A stretch of DNA of 64,000 nt from Orientallactaga sibirica (GCA_036365145.1 JAEOAD010000004.1:49754001-49818000), one strand, 5' to 3'; shown: positions 47,473 through 59,699, counted from the stretch's first letter. Numbers and translations are program-made. The notes: generated by a model not told the origin, from the sequence alone.

Positions 47473-47580
47473 TTTTTAAATATATATTTTTAATTTATAT
47501 TATTCTGATTTTACATTCATAGTATTGGATCCATTGTCCTCCTCCCTGTCCTCCCACTTTCAAAGGGACCCTCATCAATT
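47473..47580 (-). mobile_element. Extremely 5'-truncated L1, 13-bp TSD
   Basis: The exact duplication ggcaaaattcttt lies at 47460-47472 and 47581-47593. Between them are a T-rich tail and about 70 bp ('ccattgtcctcctccctgtc', 'ctcccactttcaaagggacc') that are the reverse complement of the very end of the L1 3'UTR (compare about 6945-7000). Confidence 0.9.
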
Positions 47581-47593
47581 GGCAAAATTCTTT

Positions 47594-50500
47594 AAACGCT
47601 TCTGAGCCACATGTGCGTGAGACTCTGGCAGTGGACAAAACCACACACATCCCATTTCCTCCTAGGACAAATATTCTCATAAATTCAAATATGAACACAC
47701 CCACCCTATTACTTCTATTGTTTGACACCCTTTCTTATTCTTCAAGGGATCATTTCTACATCATGGTTCAAGTTACAATTTATTATTACTTTTATAATTG
47801 GTACAAATGTTATTTTAAAAGTAGTGAACAACATGGATAAAGAGGATAATAAACAGACTATTACCACTTAATTATATTTACTTATGCTTTCTCTTCCCTT
47901 TCCTATGTCCATAGTCCTCCACCAGGAGTCAATTCTTTAATTCTCAAATTCCTCCAGTAATCTTTTCATCTTAAATTGGCCAAAATAGGGCCTGAGTCTT
48001 AGACACTGTTTTGAAGGGCAGCCCATCTCCTCATTTTCCTCCCTATAGGGCCTCGAACTCTAGGTCTGCCCTAGTGCATGTGTTTAGTGAATATTAGTTG
48101 ATTGAAACCATTAAAGAAACTCTTCAGTCAGTCCTTGCAGATGTTCCTATTAGGTATCATACATGTCTCTGTTAGAAATGTGTTCAGCACATTGAGACTT
48201 TGTGACTAGAGGCCCAGCAGTTAAGTGTCCATAACTGTGGCCTTTTAGGATACTAGAACTGCCTTGTCCTGCTCATATACACAGTAAAGATCATTTTCAT
48301 ACTCACTGTTAAGCATATTAAAATCCTGTAATACAAGCAATGGGAATATGCTAACATTTGAGTAACAATTGAAACTTCACCTTAAAAACTATACTTTGTT
48401 TTGTGATAACTTTCAATTACAGTTAATTTCAACAAAAACTACTTCCATTACTTTAAAAAATATGCATACACACATAGAAGGGATAGCCAAACCTCACTAA
48501 TAGGTTTGTGTCTTTTCTAGTCTATTCATTTATTTTGATACTAAACCTAGGATGGAGTATAACCTTTTAATGAATTGAAACAATAAGTAAAGAACTTTAG
48601 CAGCTTCCAATCATAAACAACAAGAAGGACAACTAGGAAGGATAATGCTATTCTTTATACTATGCTGGAGTTCACTTTGTCCCTTTGTCCTATAGGATCC
48701 AGTTAAAGTACTATCTAAGACCTGGCTTTTATTTAATCATAACCATGTTATACTCAATATCACTTATCTGGGCTCATGTTGGCTGCTGTGAATTCTCTAT
48801 TGCAGTTGAAAGCAATCTTGTTCCAGGACTACAATTCACCCTAGCCTCATTTCCTCCACTTAATATACTCCAATCTATGCTTGAATGGTTAAAACAAAAT
48901 GGAGTACTATGATCACTAGCTCTAGATGGCATATAGTTTTTTACTCACCTATTTCACAGCTCAGTTAATTTGGTAGAGAGTTATAAAATATTTCTAATTC
49001 CTATTTTAGTTTATACAATACTTCAAACCTTACCTGTAATCACTCAAGATAAGGATTTTGTTATTATATGTTCCTGAAGAAAAAAAAGAATCAGTACCTA
49101 TTGCATATCTACTAGGTACAACCTTGTCATCCTTAGCAATAGTTGCCTTGATTTCCCCTCACTGTGGAGGCAGTAGGAGGTAAGGCCTCCCAAATAGTTT
49201 TATCATATTCTGTCACACATCTATCAACACACAGGCCTCAGTATGTACAGAGCCAGGCAGAGATAAAAGTGACCCAACACTTTCTTCTTCCATGCTCCAC
49301 ACATGTAGACTCATAAGCACACTTACACAGGTTAAAAGACATGATAAATAGCTTATCAATTCAGGTTGAAAAGATAAATTGGGTGATAAAACAGGCTAAT
49401 ACTAATTAACTTAATAATTAAGCTCCTTATTTTAAAATGTCTGTTATATATCTCATTGAATATCTTACGAATACTGACATAAAGATATAAGGGAGAAATA
49501 GCTAACTGCTATTCCAACACTGCAGCATCTTGTCTCATGACAGAGGAGGTGCAGAGATCTTGAGATTCAAAAGAGCATGAATCCATAGCCAACAGTAAGG
49601 ACTGCATTTTTAAATTATATATAGATCGATAAATTTAGAGACTTAATTATGAATCATAAAATGTCTTAATGAATAGTTCCTAATCAGATGTTTCAGGGGA
49701 ACGTGATTCCTCTCTGTAAACTTTCTGCAGTAGAACACAAAGCAGCAGAACCACTAATGAGGGCCGCTCAGATGCCATGCAGGAAATGCTGGCTTAGAAT
49801 TTTGTTTGGTTTACATCATCTTTGTATCCTCTTGAAGCAATCACAGTAATCTTTGCAACTTCTGTGGTCTAGAGAACCAGGCACAAGGAGTAAGAACAAG
49901 TAACATGGAAAATGTTGGAAACTGACGGGGAGGTTGGAGGCTTTCCAAATTTAACTATAATCCTCATGATTTGTGTCTCATCATAAGTAATGATTTCACA
50001 TAAATTCCTTTTTCTTATTAGTCTTTGGACTGAGACTACACATCTTTTACATTGTTAAGTGATAAAGGAGAAAACCTAGGATAAAAAAAAAAAATTCAGT
50101 GTATCCAAGAATAAAACATGAACTTGAGCACTTTGGTCACATACAGCTGAAAAAGATTTTTTACTCTCAAATTAGCTTTTTCTTGGCTACCATTTAATTC
50201 CTTCCAGAATTTTCACAGTTTCTGGTCTATAGGTTATATGAAGGTGTAGTACTTTTCTTATCCTTAGAAAAAAAAGTTTTCCCTTGCTTTTTAGTCCAGG
50301 TGCTAAAGAAAAGAACATTTGTAGCAGAGGGCCATAGTTCAGTGCTAACATAAAATTCCCTTTCCTGCTCACAAGATTGGTACAAGAATAAATCAAAAAT
50401 TCATGCTTTTTGAAGTTCTGTTATATTTGATTTGCTAAGCCTTTAAGCACTCTAGAGATGCTTATTTATATTTAAAAGAATGACTAAAAGAGTGTAAGGA

Positions 50501-50685
50501 GATATTAGCAAGAAAGACATCACATTTGATAAATGTCCCTGAAGGAGGCTAGTCTTGCTCAGGGAAGAGAAAACTTGCTTTTTGTTTATTTTCCTAGTTA
50601 ATTGTTCATATTCTTGCTCAAACTTCTTTAGAGTCAATCTGCATATTTAAATTGAATTTTAAATTCCTCTATTGTATTGAGCTGA
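47594..50685. other. Mostly unique AT-rich DNA
   Basis: The longest repeat-poor stretch of the window. No gene is supported: frames at 47613-47840, 48685-48912 and 50187-50396 have no domain and no promoter or splice context. Confidence 0.45.
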
Positions 50686-50690
50686 GTTCA

Positions 50691-51036
50691 TGTGGTAGTT
50701 TGATTCAAGTTTCTCCCATAAACTTAGGTGTTCTGAATGCTAGGTTCCCAGCTGATGGACATTTGGGAATTAATGCCTCCTGGAGGCGGTGTATTATTGG
50801 GGGCGGACTTATGGGTATTATAGCCAGTGTCCCCTTGCCAGTGTTTGGCACACTCTCTGTTGCTATTGTCCACCTTATGTTGGCCAGGGGGTGATGTCTA
50901 CCCTCTGCTCATGCCATCATTTCCCCTGCCATCATGGAGCTTCTCCTTGAGTTAGTAAGCCAAAATAAACCCCTTTTCCCCACAAGATGCTCTTGGTCAG
51001 GTGATTTCTGCCAGCAATATGAACCTGACTACAACA
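50691..51036 (+). mobile_element. Solo MaLR LTR with 5-bp TSD
   Basis: Starts 'tgtggtagtttgattcaa' and ends '...gactacaaca'. The pentamer gttca flanks it at 50686-50690 and 51037-51041, the duplication size expected for ERVL-class elements. Internal marks are 'catttcccctgccatcatgg', 'agccaaaataaacccctttt' (AATAAA) and 'gctcttggtcaggtgatttc', typical of ORR1/MT LTRs. It is a solo LTR, so the interior was lost by recombination. Confidence 0.95.
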
Positions 51037-51041
51037 GTTCA

Positions 51042-52703
51042 GAACACAAAAACCTCATCTCTAAGACATCTTACTGGCTTACTAAGTGAGTGGTCCTCAA
51101 AACTGTGGCCTCTATGAAATAAAACTGATTGCTCAAGTCTCTAGTTCCATCTTCAAGCCTGTAATTCATTCTCTAAACCTGGAAATCTACCCATCAGCAA
51201 GAAATCTGTTACAGAATCTAACTGAGTTAATATCAGAAATTAGACACAATGGAATGCCTAAAGCAAGCATATTCCTATTACATACATTCTGTTGCTATTG
51301 ATACATTTCAGGGAGAGTTTACTACCTATGAAAGATCTATTCTTAACTATGTTAGGAACTTCTGTGTCACTTATTGGACTGAAACTTCATATTTCCAAAA
51401 AGTATAGTGGTTTTTAGGATGCACTCAGTATTTTCATTCTACCTAATCTAGCAATATCCATGGAATGTAAATTGAAAAAAAAAGGCAAAGAACATAAAGA
51501 CATGACCTTCTATCCAAGTCTGCACTGAAGAAACAAATCTTTATCCTATTTTAACAAAGAATGGATAAAAATGGACTCAAGAAGGACAAATTATGAATTA
51601 TTGAGTTTGTTTGGGTAATAATCACAAATTGTGGGGTTTATTTAAGGGCAAATGGGGTCTAGGAAAAGGCTGGAGCAGTCCCAAGCAAGCGACCCTAGAA
51701 ACACTCATGTGGAAAACACAGCATAGTTCATGAGGTTAATTTAAGAGAAATGGAGTTCCAGGAAGAGGCTGAAGCACTTACAAGTATGTGAAAGACAGAA
51801 TGTAGGAACTTAATGTAGGAGATTTAGAAGAAACATGCACTGGTGTGGAAAGCACTGCAACTGCCCTGAGCCTACCCATGGAATAAGAGAGCAAGTCATG
51901 ACGGCTTAAGGAAGAACAGCAGACAGAAAGTACAAAAGCAGAGATCAGGAAATTCAGATGAGAAATGGTAGCAAAAAGAGTTACACCTATGGTTATCCCA
52001 CATTTAAAGAAACCCCACAGGTAGTAAGCCAAGAGTGTATAGGAAATTCCCATATGGTGGATCTAGAATTGAAAGAAAATACACATGTGGTAGATTCAGA
52101 GGTCAGAGGGAAATCATATAATTAATTAAAGTGACAGGTTAACCCAAAACATAAAGCAGAGACAAGCAGAAAACTACAAAGGCCAAGAAACATGTGTGTC
52201 CAAATAGATCACAAGGCACAGAAAAGAGATGGGAACAGAATAAACAAATCTATATAGTTAATTGCAGATATGTTTTCTCTTCAGACTCAGTTATGTAAGG
52301 GGACAACCTGCTTGGTTTGAAGATTTATAGGGTTGACCCCAAATGCCAGCCCACCTACATAGTGTGCTATACTGGAGACAGCAGGGGCATGAAGCTGGAT
52401 CAGATAAGTTCCACTCCTCCCAAGGCATGGTGGAATCTTCTGGTTCTCTTTGGTCTCCTGACCCTAACTGAATCTGCCTAAAATGAGCTAGCTTTCTTCT
52501 GAGTCTCCTTCAGAAGTGGTAGGCTACTCCTTGTGAAATAACCAGGAATAGAATAGAAATGTATCAATCAGAGCGACTGATGTAAGTAAATGGGGACATC
52601 ACTTTTGATGAGAGGTAGGACCAGATAGATGAAATGAGGATCAATTTTCAAATTGAAGTAGGAAGTTTAACTTGAACACTTAGATAAAGTGTGAGTCTTG
52701 AGA
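51042..52703. other. Unique DNA
   Basis: No gene is supported. The 51778-52053 minus frame has no recognisable domain. Confidence 0.45.
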
Positions 52704-52802
52704 GAGATAGAAACACTTTAATCCCAGCACTCGGGAGGCAGAGGTAGGAGGATCGAGAGTTCGAGGCCACCCTGAGAGATAGTTAATTCCAGGTCAGCCT
52801 GG
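52704..52802 (+). mobile_element. B1 SINE, 5'-truncated
   Basis: 'tttaatcccagcactcggga', 'ggcagaggtaggaggatcg', 'gagttcgaggccaccctgag' and 'aattccaggtcagcctggg' match the full-length B1 at 59701 closely, without its first 25 or so bases. Confidence 0.92.
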
Positions 52803-54527
52803 GAAGTGAGAATTTGGAAAATGAGAGATAGAAAGGAAACTGAACAATTTGGAAAATGTATATACCAATATATATATCTACATTTAGTGACTCTAGAGAT
52901 AGGTCATCTCTTAAAGACAAGGGACTGTGGTGCCCTTAAAGGGAGAAAAGAAGGTCAATGTAAACGTGAAATGAATTACAAAGGCCAATGGTGGGTGCAA
53001 TGCATTTTATAAACATGTCAGTTATCACAAAGAATGCTGTCTTCTTTGTGAGAGAACCAAACCTTATTCATTTTGCCAAGAGATGCATATATTGAAAGTC
53101 CTTCATACAATGCACATTTTGATCAGAGCATCAACTGCTTTACTGAAGAATGAATATGAGAAAATGAGAAAAAATACTAATAAAAAGTCCTCAGAATATT
53201 CAGAAGACAGCTAAGTAAAACCAAGCAGAGAGGGGGACAGTGACTACAGAAGGATAAGACAAAGGGATGCCCATGAAAGAACATGGGTGCGAATAACTGA
53301 ACCTAGAGAAATAAAAATGAGTGTATGAGTAAGGAAACGAAACAATGGAGTAAAGAAAAACATGCTGGGATTTGGGGAATGCTATTATTGGGACAGAAAG
53401 GTGGAAAATGGAGAAAACTAAGGATGCAAGAAATGAAAATGACTGAATGTGGAAATGCCTTCTCCTCGTTCCTTCTGGACGGGGAATACATTCATAACAT
53501 GCTACACTAAAAAAGGAGTTCTCAGGGCTGCCAACTTTACAGTAGAGGTTGTGTAGTAGTATATTTCTCCTACACTAAAAAAAAAAAGATAGTTATAGTA
53601 ATTTGACTCTTTTTTATCTTATTTTATGTTAACTGAAAATTTAACATGAAGTTTATTAAATAGCAGAATTGTATTTGCATATATTCTTAAAAAAAAAAGA
53701 AATGAAAATGAAAAAATAGCATCCCAGAGTTACAGGAAGAAAATGTGTAGAGAGTCAGAAATGAAGAAAACAAGAAGAATAAATGAAGACAAGCAGAGGA
53801 CACTGGGAAAAGCGAAGCTATTTTTAATGTCTCTTGTTATATCTTATTCAAATTTTTATGTGTAGCCATCTTTATGAACCCTGCAATTTTCAAGGGCTCT
53901 TAAAAGTCAAAAATGTAGAAAAAAAACAATTGTTTTATTTCAGATGATTTACAAAATATTATATATCCCTGAACCATATAATATGTACTTAAAAAAATCT
54001 CTGCTACAGTGACAGGTAATTTTCTTAGAACCTAAAACTGATTTGGGACTGGAAGGCTTTGGAATGAAAAGCAAAGGAGGGAGATAAACAAGGAAGCAGG
54101 ATAAGTGCTGATTGGTGCTGGTTGTCAGCATGCTGACAAGAAGGAAACAGAAGAATCCTCACCGAATGCTAAGCAGCATGATGCTCTGACGAAGGAGTGG
54201 GAGGAAAATTTTTATTTCATTTGTCTTTTGGGGATTATGTTCATGGACAGCAGTTTGCTGGGAGGTGATGATAACACCTGACTTTTGGGATTTTTTCATG
54301 GACATCAGCCTGCTGGCAGGAGTATTAACACCCAACTTTGCTCTCCATGCTGTTTGCTCTGGTAGTTTTCACACCACCTTCAGTTTCCTTGGATCACTTG
54401 ATAGTTTGAGTAATGAAAATTTTCTCTGTATCATTAAGGAGAGATAACTGATTGAAGAATGTTCTTGCTGTCTTATACAACTTGTCATCTGCTCCCCATC
54501 ATAAGTGGCGTCTCCATGTATGCAGAT
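52803..54527. other. Unique DNA
   Basis: No gene is supported. Two copies of 'ctacactaaaaaa' lie at 53502-53514 and about 53570-53582. Confidence 0.45.
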
Positions 54528-54710
54528 CAGTAGCTCTCAAACTGAAATATGCCTCCCCTAGAAAGCTTATTAAAATAGAGTTACTGGGCTTTTCAGCTAC
54601 TTTTTGATGGAAAAGGCTGGACGTGCAGTCCAGGAGTTTGCATTTCTGAGTTTAGAGTTGATACTGACTCTGCTCATGTAGGGATCACATGGTGAGAACT
54701 GTGGATGGAA
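54528..54710 (+). mobile_element. MER5A-type hAT-Charlie DNA transposon
   Basis: 'cagtagctctcaaact' at the left end, then 'gaaagcttattaaaatagag', 'ttactgggcttttcagctac', 'ggagtttgcatttctgagtt' and 'gggatcacatggtgagaact' at the right end. These are MER5A blocks in order, with recognisable inverted termini. Confidence 0.8.
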
Positions 54711-55164
54711 ACCATTCAATAGTTTTTACCAGGGCTTAGTCCTGAAGACTAAGTGAGCCTAAAGTTCCTTCATTATAAAAGTACCCTCTGTACATATCTT
54801 ACCTAGAAAACACTTTTAAAATACTCCTCAACATTGCGAATAACAAACTAGCTGTTGTATATACTTATTTGTATGTAGGAGAATATAACAATCTCCCTGT
54901 CAAAATATGTATATAAGAATATAAACTTTGTCAATATTATCAGTTTATACTTCATTATAGTTTTATTCTTATATGACCCTGTAACCTTCCTATTGATTTT
55001 GAAAACATTGCCTGGAAATTTTGGACCATTATTTTCTACTCTCCTTAATTAAAAGATATATGTGGATAAGGGAGATAGAAGTGATAATTAAATTTTGAAA
55101 AAGAATACTGAATGCTTCTTCATCACAGTATTTGATTATTACATGACTCCCTACATGATATGGA
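54711..55164. other. Unique AT-rich DNA
   Basis: Nothing recognised. Confidence 0.5.
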
Positions 55165-55660
55165 GCAGTGTTATGACTATGGTCCCTGAATAAAGGTTAT
55201 GACATAGAACCAGAGGTTGTAAGGGAGATGCCAGGGTTTTGGAAATATCAGGCCTAAGGGAAGACCACCACAGAAAGCAGCTGGCTCAGGACAGATTTTT
55301 TTCCATGGGCTGTAAACTGCCAGCTGGAGGGGCAGAATTTGGATCCCTGATATTTCTGGTGCTGGACCTGGAGCCACAGGATTGTATTGCTGACTGTTCA
55401 TCATCATCAGCTTATTCTGACCTTGCTTTAGTTTCTTTTGGCCATGGGAATGTTTAATCTGTGCCATCCTGTGTATTTAACCTGCATTTTGATTTTACAG
55501 GCGCACAGTTAAGGGGCTATCTTGAGTTTCAGAACAGAGTTTGGACTTTGGAATTTTAAACATTGTTGATATTCGAAAAGATAAGGGGACTTTTAAATTT
55601 GGATTGAATATATGTTACATCATGAGATGGTTAAGAATCTGTGGGGAGGCAGTGGTGGAA
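55165..55660 (+). mobile_element. MaLR internal 3' part
   Basis: 'ggaagaccaccacagaaagc', 'atctgtgccatcctgtgtat', 'gattttacaggcgcacagtt' and 'gttacatcatgagatggtta' precede the LTR as in rodent MaLR interiors, and the last part matches the end of the provirus interior at about 31880-32060. No 5' LTR was found, so the element is 5'-truncated. Frames at 55177-55467 on both strands are MaLR sequence. Confidence 0.75.
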
Positions 55661-55942
55661 TGTGGTGATTTGAATGACATGGCTCCATATCTGCATGTGT
55701 TTTGAATGTTTGGTCTCAGCTGGTGGCAATTTGGGAGGTATGTTTTAGGGGAAGGTATACAGTTCAACTCACTTTCTTGCTGCTTTCTGCCACTATCAAC
55801 AAAAAGTGATGTTCAGCCTCTGCTCTACCATCTTTTCTCTACCATGCTGAGAATTTCCCTCTAAGCCAAAATAAACCCTTTCTTCTCATCAGCTACTTTT
55901 GGTCAGGTGTTTTGTCCCAGTGACAATATGGTCACTATAACA
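55661..55942 (+). mobile_element. MaLR 3' LTR (MT-type)
   Basis: Starts 'tgtggtgatttgaatgac' and ends '...ggtcactataaca'. It has 'ctctgctctaccatcttttc', 'aagccaaaataaaccctttc' (AATAAA at about 55873) and 'cttttggtcaggtgttttgt'. The LTR is shorter than the ORR1-like copy at 50691. Confidence 0.9.
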
Positions 55943-56290
55943 TATGCTACATTGTATTAGGCAGGTTCCTGTAGAAGAATAGACCAAGAAGCATGATGAT
56001 TTATTCCTATGACAGGACCATCTGCAAATATATCTCTCCTCAGTAGCACATCAGGCAAACTCAGGACTTCGCCAGGCATCAAAATATCCCAGAAACTTCT
56101 CACACTTCTTTTGACAAACGCTGCGGGCTCCTTGCACATGGTTCTGCCTCCAGGACTCTGGACTTTTAGGTTTATTCATTTACTCTGTGTGGACTCTTGG
56201 GGGTTTCTAAGGTAACTGGTTTATATTCACTCTCCTTCCATCTTCACTGTGGTTCCCAACATTCATGTAATATTGCCTCATATTTTGCAA
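55943..56290. other. Possible old LTR sequence, unassigned
   Basis: 'attgtattaggcaggttcct' and 'gtagaagaatagacc' resemble the start of an old MLT-type LTR ('tgtattagtcagggttctct'). The rest is too diverged to follow. Confidence 0.3.
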
Positions 56291-56819
56291 AAAGAAGCTG
56301 GTAGTAACTTTGACATCCAGTAAGTATAGTTACTGGCCTTTTAAAAACAAGCTGCTACATTTTAAAATCTTTTATCAAAGCACCCAAACTGTGACAATTG
56401 AACCAAATGAAGCAAAGCAGAAATTCATTTTATCTCACATTCAAATTAGTTTGAAATCTCATGATTTTTGTAAATGTTAAAAATGAATCTTGAATTCAAA
56501 TAAGTTTGTAGTTTTACCTGTAGTTTATATTGCACTTTAAAAAGATAAATGTTCAATGTTTTATTAAAAGGCTGTGAACTGTGTCCAAACGCATATAAAG
56601 AAATGTTGAAAGAGGTTTCATGTAGGAGAATGTATGGCTTTTATTTTCAGAATAGCAACTTCAATAAATTAAAGTGCTCAATATTGTACCAGCCAGTGTC
56701 AGAAATGAATAGTGAACCTGCCAGAAGAAATGTTTTCAATTTCTTAAGCACCATCCCAGACCCTGACAAAATTGATTGGCTATTTGACACAAAGTTGTGG
56801 TGGCAGAGACTTAAAACAT
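56291..56819. other. Unique DNA
   Basis: No gene. The 176-codon frame from 56549 to 57079 gets most of its length from the following simple repeat (Lys/Glu/Arg/Gly runs). Confidence 0.5.
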
Positions 56820-56820
56820 C

Positions 56821-56902
<82 letters not shown>

Positions 56903-57030
56903 GAAAAAGGAAGGAAGGAAGGAAGGAAGGAAGGAAGGAAGGAAGGAAGGAAGGAAGGGAGGGAGGGAGGGAGGAAGGAAGGAAGGAAGGAAGGAAGGAA
57001 GGGAGGAAGGAAGGAAGGAAAGAAAAAACT
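56820..57030. repeat. (GAAA)n then (GGAA)n array
   Basis: GAAA units run from about 56820 to 56900, then GGAA units with a GGGA-rich interruption (about 56955-56972) to about 57020. It is the longest microsatellite of the window. Polypurine on the plus strand throughout. Confidence 0.97.
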
Positions 57031-57052
57031 CCTCCTTAAAAAAAAATTTCCC

Positions 57053-57303
57053 GGGCTAGAGAGATGGCTTAGCGGTTAAGGCGCCTGCCTTCTAAGCCTA
57101 AGAATGCTGGTTCCAATCTCCAGGTCCCACGTTTAGCCAGATGCAAAGTGACACAAGGGTGCAATGCCGCACTTGACCACAAGGGAGCGCACACATCTGG
57201 ATTTCGTTCGCAGCAGCTGAGACGCTGCTGGTGCACCCATCTCTATCTGTCTTCCTTCCCTTTCTCTCTGTCTCTCTCTGTGTCTCTCTCCAAAATAAAA
57301 ATA
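57053..57303 (+). mobile_element. B2-like SINE, second subfamily, well preserved
   Basis: Head 'gggctagagagatggcttag', 'cggttaaggcgcctgccttc', then 'gtttagccagatgcaaagtg', 'acacaagggtgcaatgccgc' and 'gggagcgcacacatctggat', 'tttcgttcgcagcagctgag', a CT run and AAATAAAAATA tail. CpG sites remain, suggesting a young copy. Duplication about aaaaatttccc / aaaaattccc. Confidence 0.93.
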
Positions 57304-57474
57304 AAAATTCCCATTGACAAATAGTATCCAAACGTAATTCCATTCATCAGTTGTTCCATCTTAAAAAAACTAAGACGAGTATCAGGACCATCGTGTTTGG
57401 ACACTTTTGCCATAATGACAAGAAATATAATGAAGTGAATTTCCAAATAAAAATTAAAATCAGTTCAATTTTTT
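57304..57474. other. Unique DNA
   Basis: Short spacer ending in a T run (57471-57478). Confidence 0.5.
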
Positions 57475-58085
57475 TTTTAGACATTCAATTTTTCATTGTG
57501 GACATTTTCATACATGTATGAAAAACAAATGCAAATAATATATATGATGTATTTTGATCTTTTTATATCCAATTACCCTCTCTTATCCCCCCTCCCATTA
57601 GCATCCTTCTTCTTTTCTACTAATCCCCATTTTACTTTCATGTATTTTGTTTTGACATTCTGGGAGAAAATATAGCTGCTAGCATGATCATGGGTAGGAA
57701 GACAGTTACTGTGGCCTGGGCAACTTACCAGTGGTGACACCACTGATGATCATTGCTATCCTCTCCCAGCACTCACCAGATGACATTAGCAACTCTGTGA
57801 GTTGTGAGGTTCCACACACTTTGTCCATCATGATGAAGTACTGACAGGCTCAATCTTATTCACAGCTATTATGAATTCATGAGTGTAACAGCTATGACAT
57901 ACCCAGAAGATAGCTTTTTGCAGCCACCTCCCCAACCTTCTGCTCTTACATTCTTTCAAGTCCCTCTTCCATGTGGTCTTCTGAGCATTGGAGGTGGTGG
58001 TTTGGGTGCCTTGTTTAAGGCTGAGTACATAGTTGTCATTTCTTGTCAGCAATTTTGCAAGCTATATGATTTCCATGTTTCTTAT
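57475..58085 (-). mobile_element. L1-type 3'UTR element
   Basis: The plus strand shows 'cattttcatacatgtatgaa', 'ttaccctctcttatcccccc', 'gggcaacttaccagtggtg', 'gacaggctcaatcttattca', 'agctcttacattcttt'-like sequence and 'tgagcattggaggtggtgg', in the order of a rodent L1-type 3' region read on the minus strand (T-rich start is the poly(A) end). The family name is uncertain. A second, split copy lies at 30110-30264 and 32425-32620. The 120-codon frame at 57879-58241 lies over it. Confidence 0.55.
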
Positions 58086-59682
58086 TCATCAGTTGTTTGT
58101 CAAAGATTTGCAATATGGACTATATGGATTAAACATTCTAGTTATTTTAATTCAACAAATACTATTATAAAAAAAGTAAATGTTATATGTAGAAAACAGA
58201 AAAATCCTCTGGCTAAAAATGAAGATGTATATCTAAGTTGACACTGAACATAAATCTAGTTTTATACTTAGTATTCTCATTTTATATGCCTTATCTAAAA
58301 TTCAAAACAGAAAAAAGCACTAGAAAAATAATTCAGTTTATTGGTATAGTTCATAGGTATAGGCATATTATAATATACACATGTATATGTAAAGTGAATT
58401 TAGAAAATTATTTCTAGCAATCTTATTAAAATAAGGCTAATAAATTTCTGCCTTTAGCACATTTTATAATTTCCTTAATTACATATAAATTATTGATGGA
58501 TTTGAGGCCTGTTTATGACTATCTCAGAATCAAAATTCTACCCTCCTAATATTGATCCAATAATAACATTTGAAAATAGTGACATGTTGTTTCTAAATGC
58601 ATACCTTTAATTATTAAATTGATAAACATTTAATAAAGTAAATATTATCATATATATTTAATCACTATATAAATTGTTAGTTACATTTTGTTAAAAGTAA
58701 ATTTTATCAATTATTTTAAAACTTATGGTGTCATCTTTAAGAAAAGTCTAAAATTATAGAATATTTTAAATGCAATATAATCCTTTAAATGACCAAAAAT
58801 TTCATTTACAATGGGATTTAAAAATAAATACCAAATTCCAATGAGTCTACATTGCTTATTTAGAGATAATAACTTATTCACAGTGTAGCAAACACAGAAA
58901 TTTAAAACAAGAGTCACATAATAAAGTGATAATCTTTAGGACAATGCTACTGACACATTTTTATCTACCATGAAAAATATTGTATCTTATTCTACCATTT
59001 CAAAAGAATAATATTTTAAAATACTCAAAGACTTTAGCATACATCTTCCTTCATTCTTCAGTCTCCAAATTTTTACCGAGGACATACATGCATGTTGAAT
59101 ATTTGTTTAATATTCATTTGTTAGTACAGTCAGTTAAAAGCACAGTAACACTACGATCTGAGTAAAGAACAAAATGTCTCCATTTCAGACATCATCATTG
59201 TTCATGATGTATTATAAATGAGATATTGACCAACCAACAAATTGAGAACAATTCCTGCAGTGTGCAGAGTTAGGATAGTAACTCTCTTGCCAGAGGAGAT
59301 TTAGCCAATCTTAGGCTTCACAGTCCACCAGTTAGTTGTACTTAGTTTCTCATTTTCCTTGAAGAACTTGATATACTCAATGTAATAAACAGTACCATGG
59401 AGCACTCTAACACACTGGACTGTGTGAATCACCTTTAGAGTTAATATCTGGTCTTTCTTCCACATGTAAAACAATTGCATGTTTACCACTCCAATTGCAT
59501 GTCATAGTATATTTACCACTAATATTCCTTTTTGAAGAAAAGGAAAGCCATGCTGTTCATTTTTCTATCTTTCATTTAAGATGCTCAAAATTGTTATTGG
59601 GTATTCAGCCCAAATGTTTAAACTAACTGCACACACTACAAAGTTTATGGTTGAGAGAAAAATTAAGCGTTTGGTTCAAAAG
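58086..59682. other. Unique AT-rich DNA
   Basis: No gene is called. The minus-strand frame 59301-59489 (62 codons) is noted separately because it is not repeat-derived. Confidence 0.45.
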
Positions 59683-59699
59683 AAAAATTTCCACAATGA

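Noticed and set aside
56549..57079. 176-codon open frame (longest in the window)
   Set aside because: More than half is Lys-Glu-Arg and Lys-Glu-Gly repetition from the GAAA/GGAA array. The frame stays open only because the simple repeat lacks stops, and a second frame through the same array is open too.
57879..58241. 120-codon plus-strand frame
   Set aside because: Antisense to an L1-type 3'UTR whose order matches the split copy at 30.1/32.4 kb; no domain.
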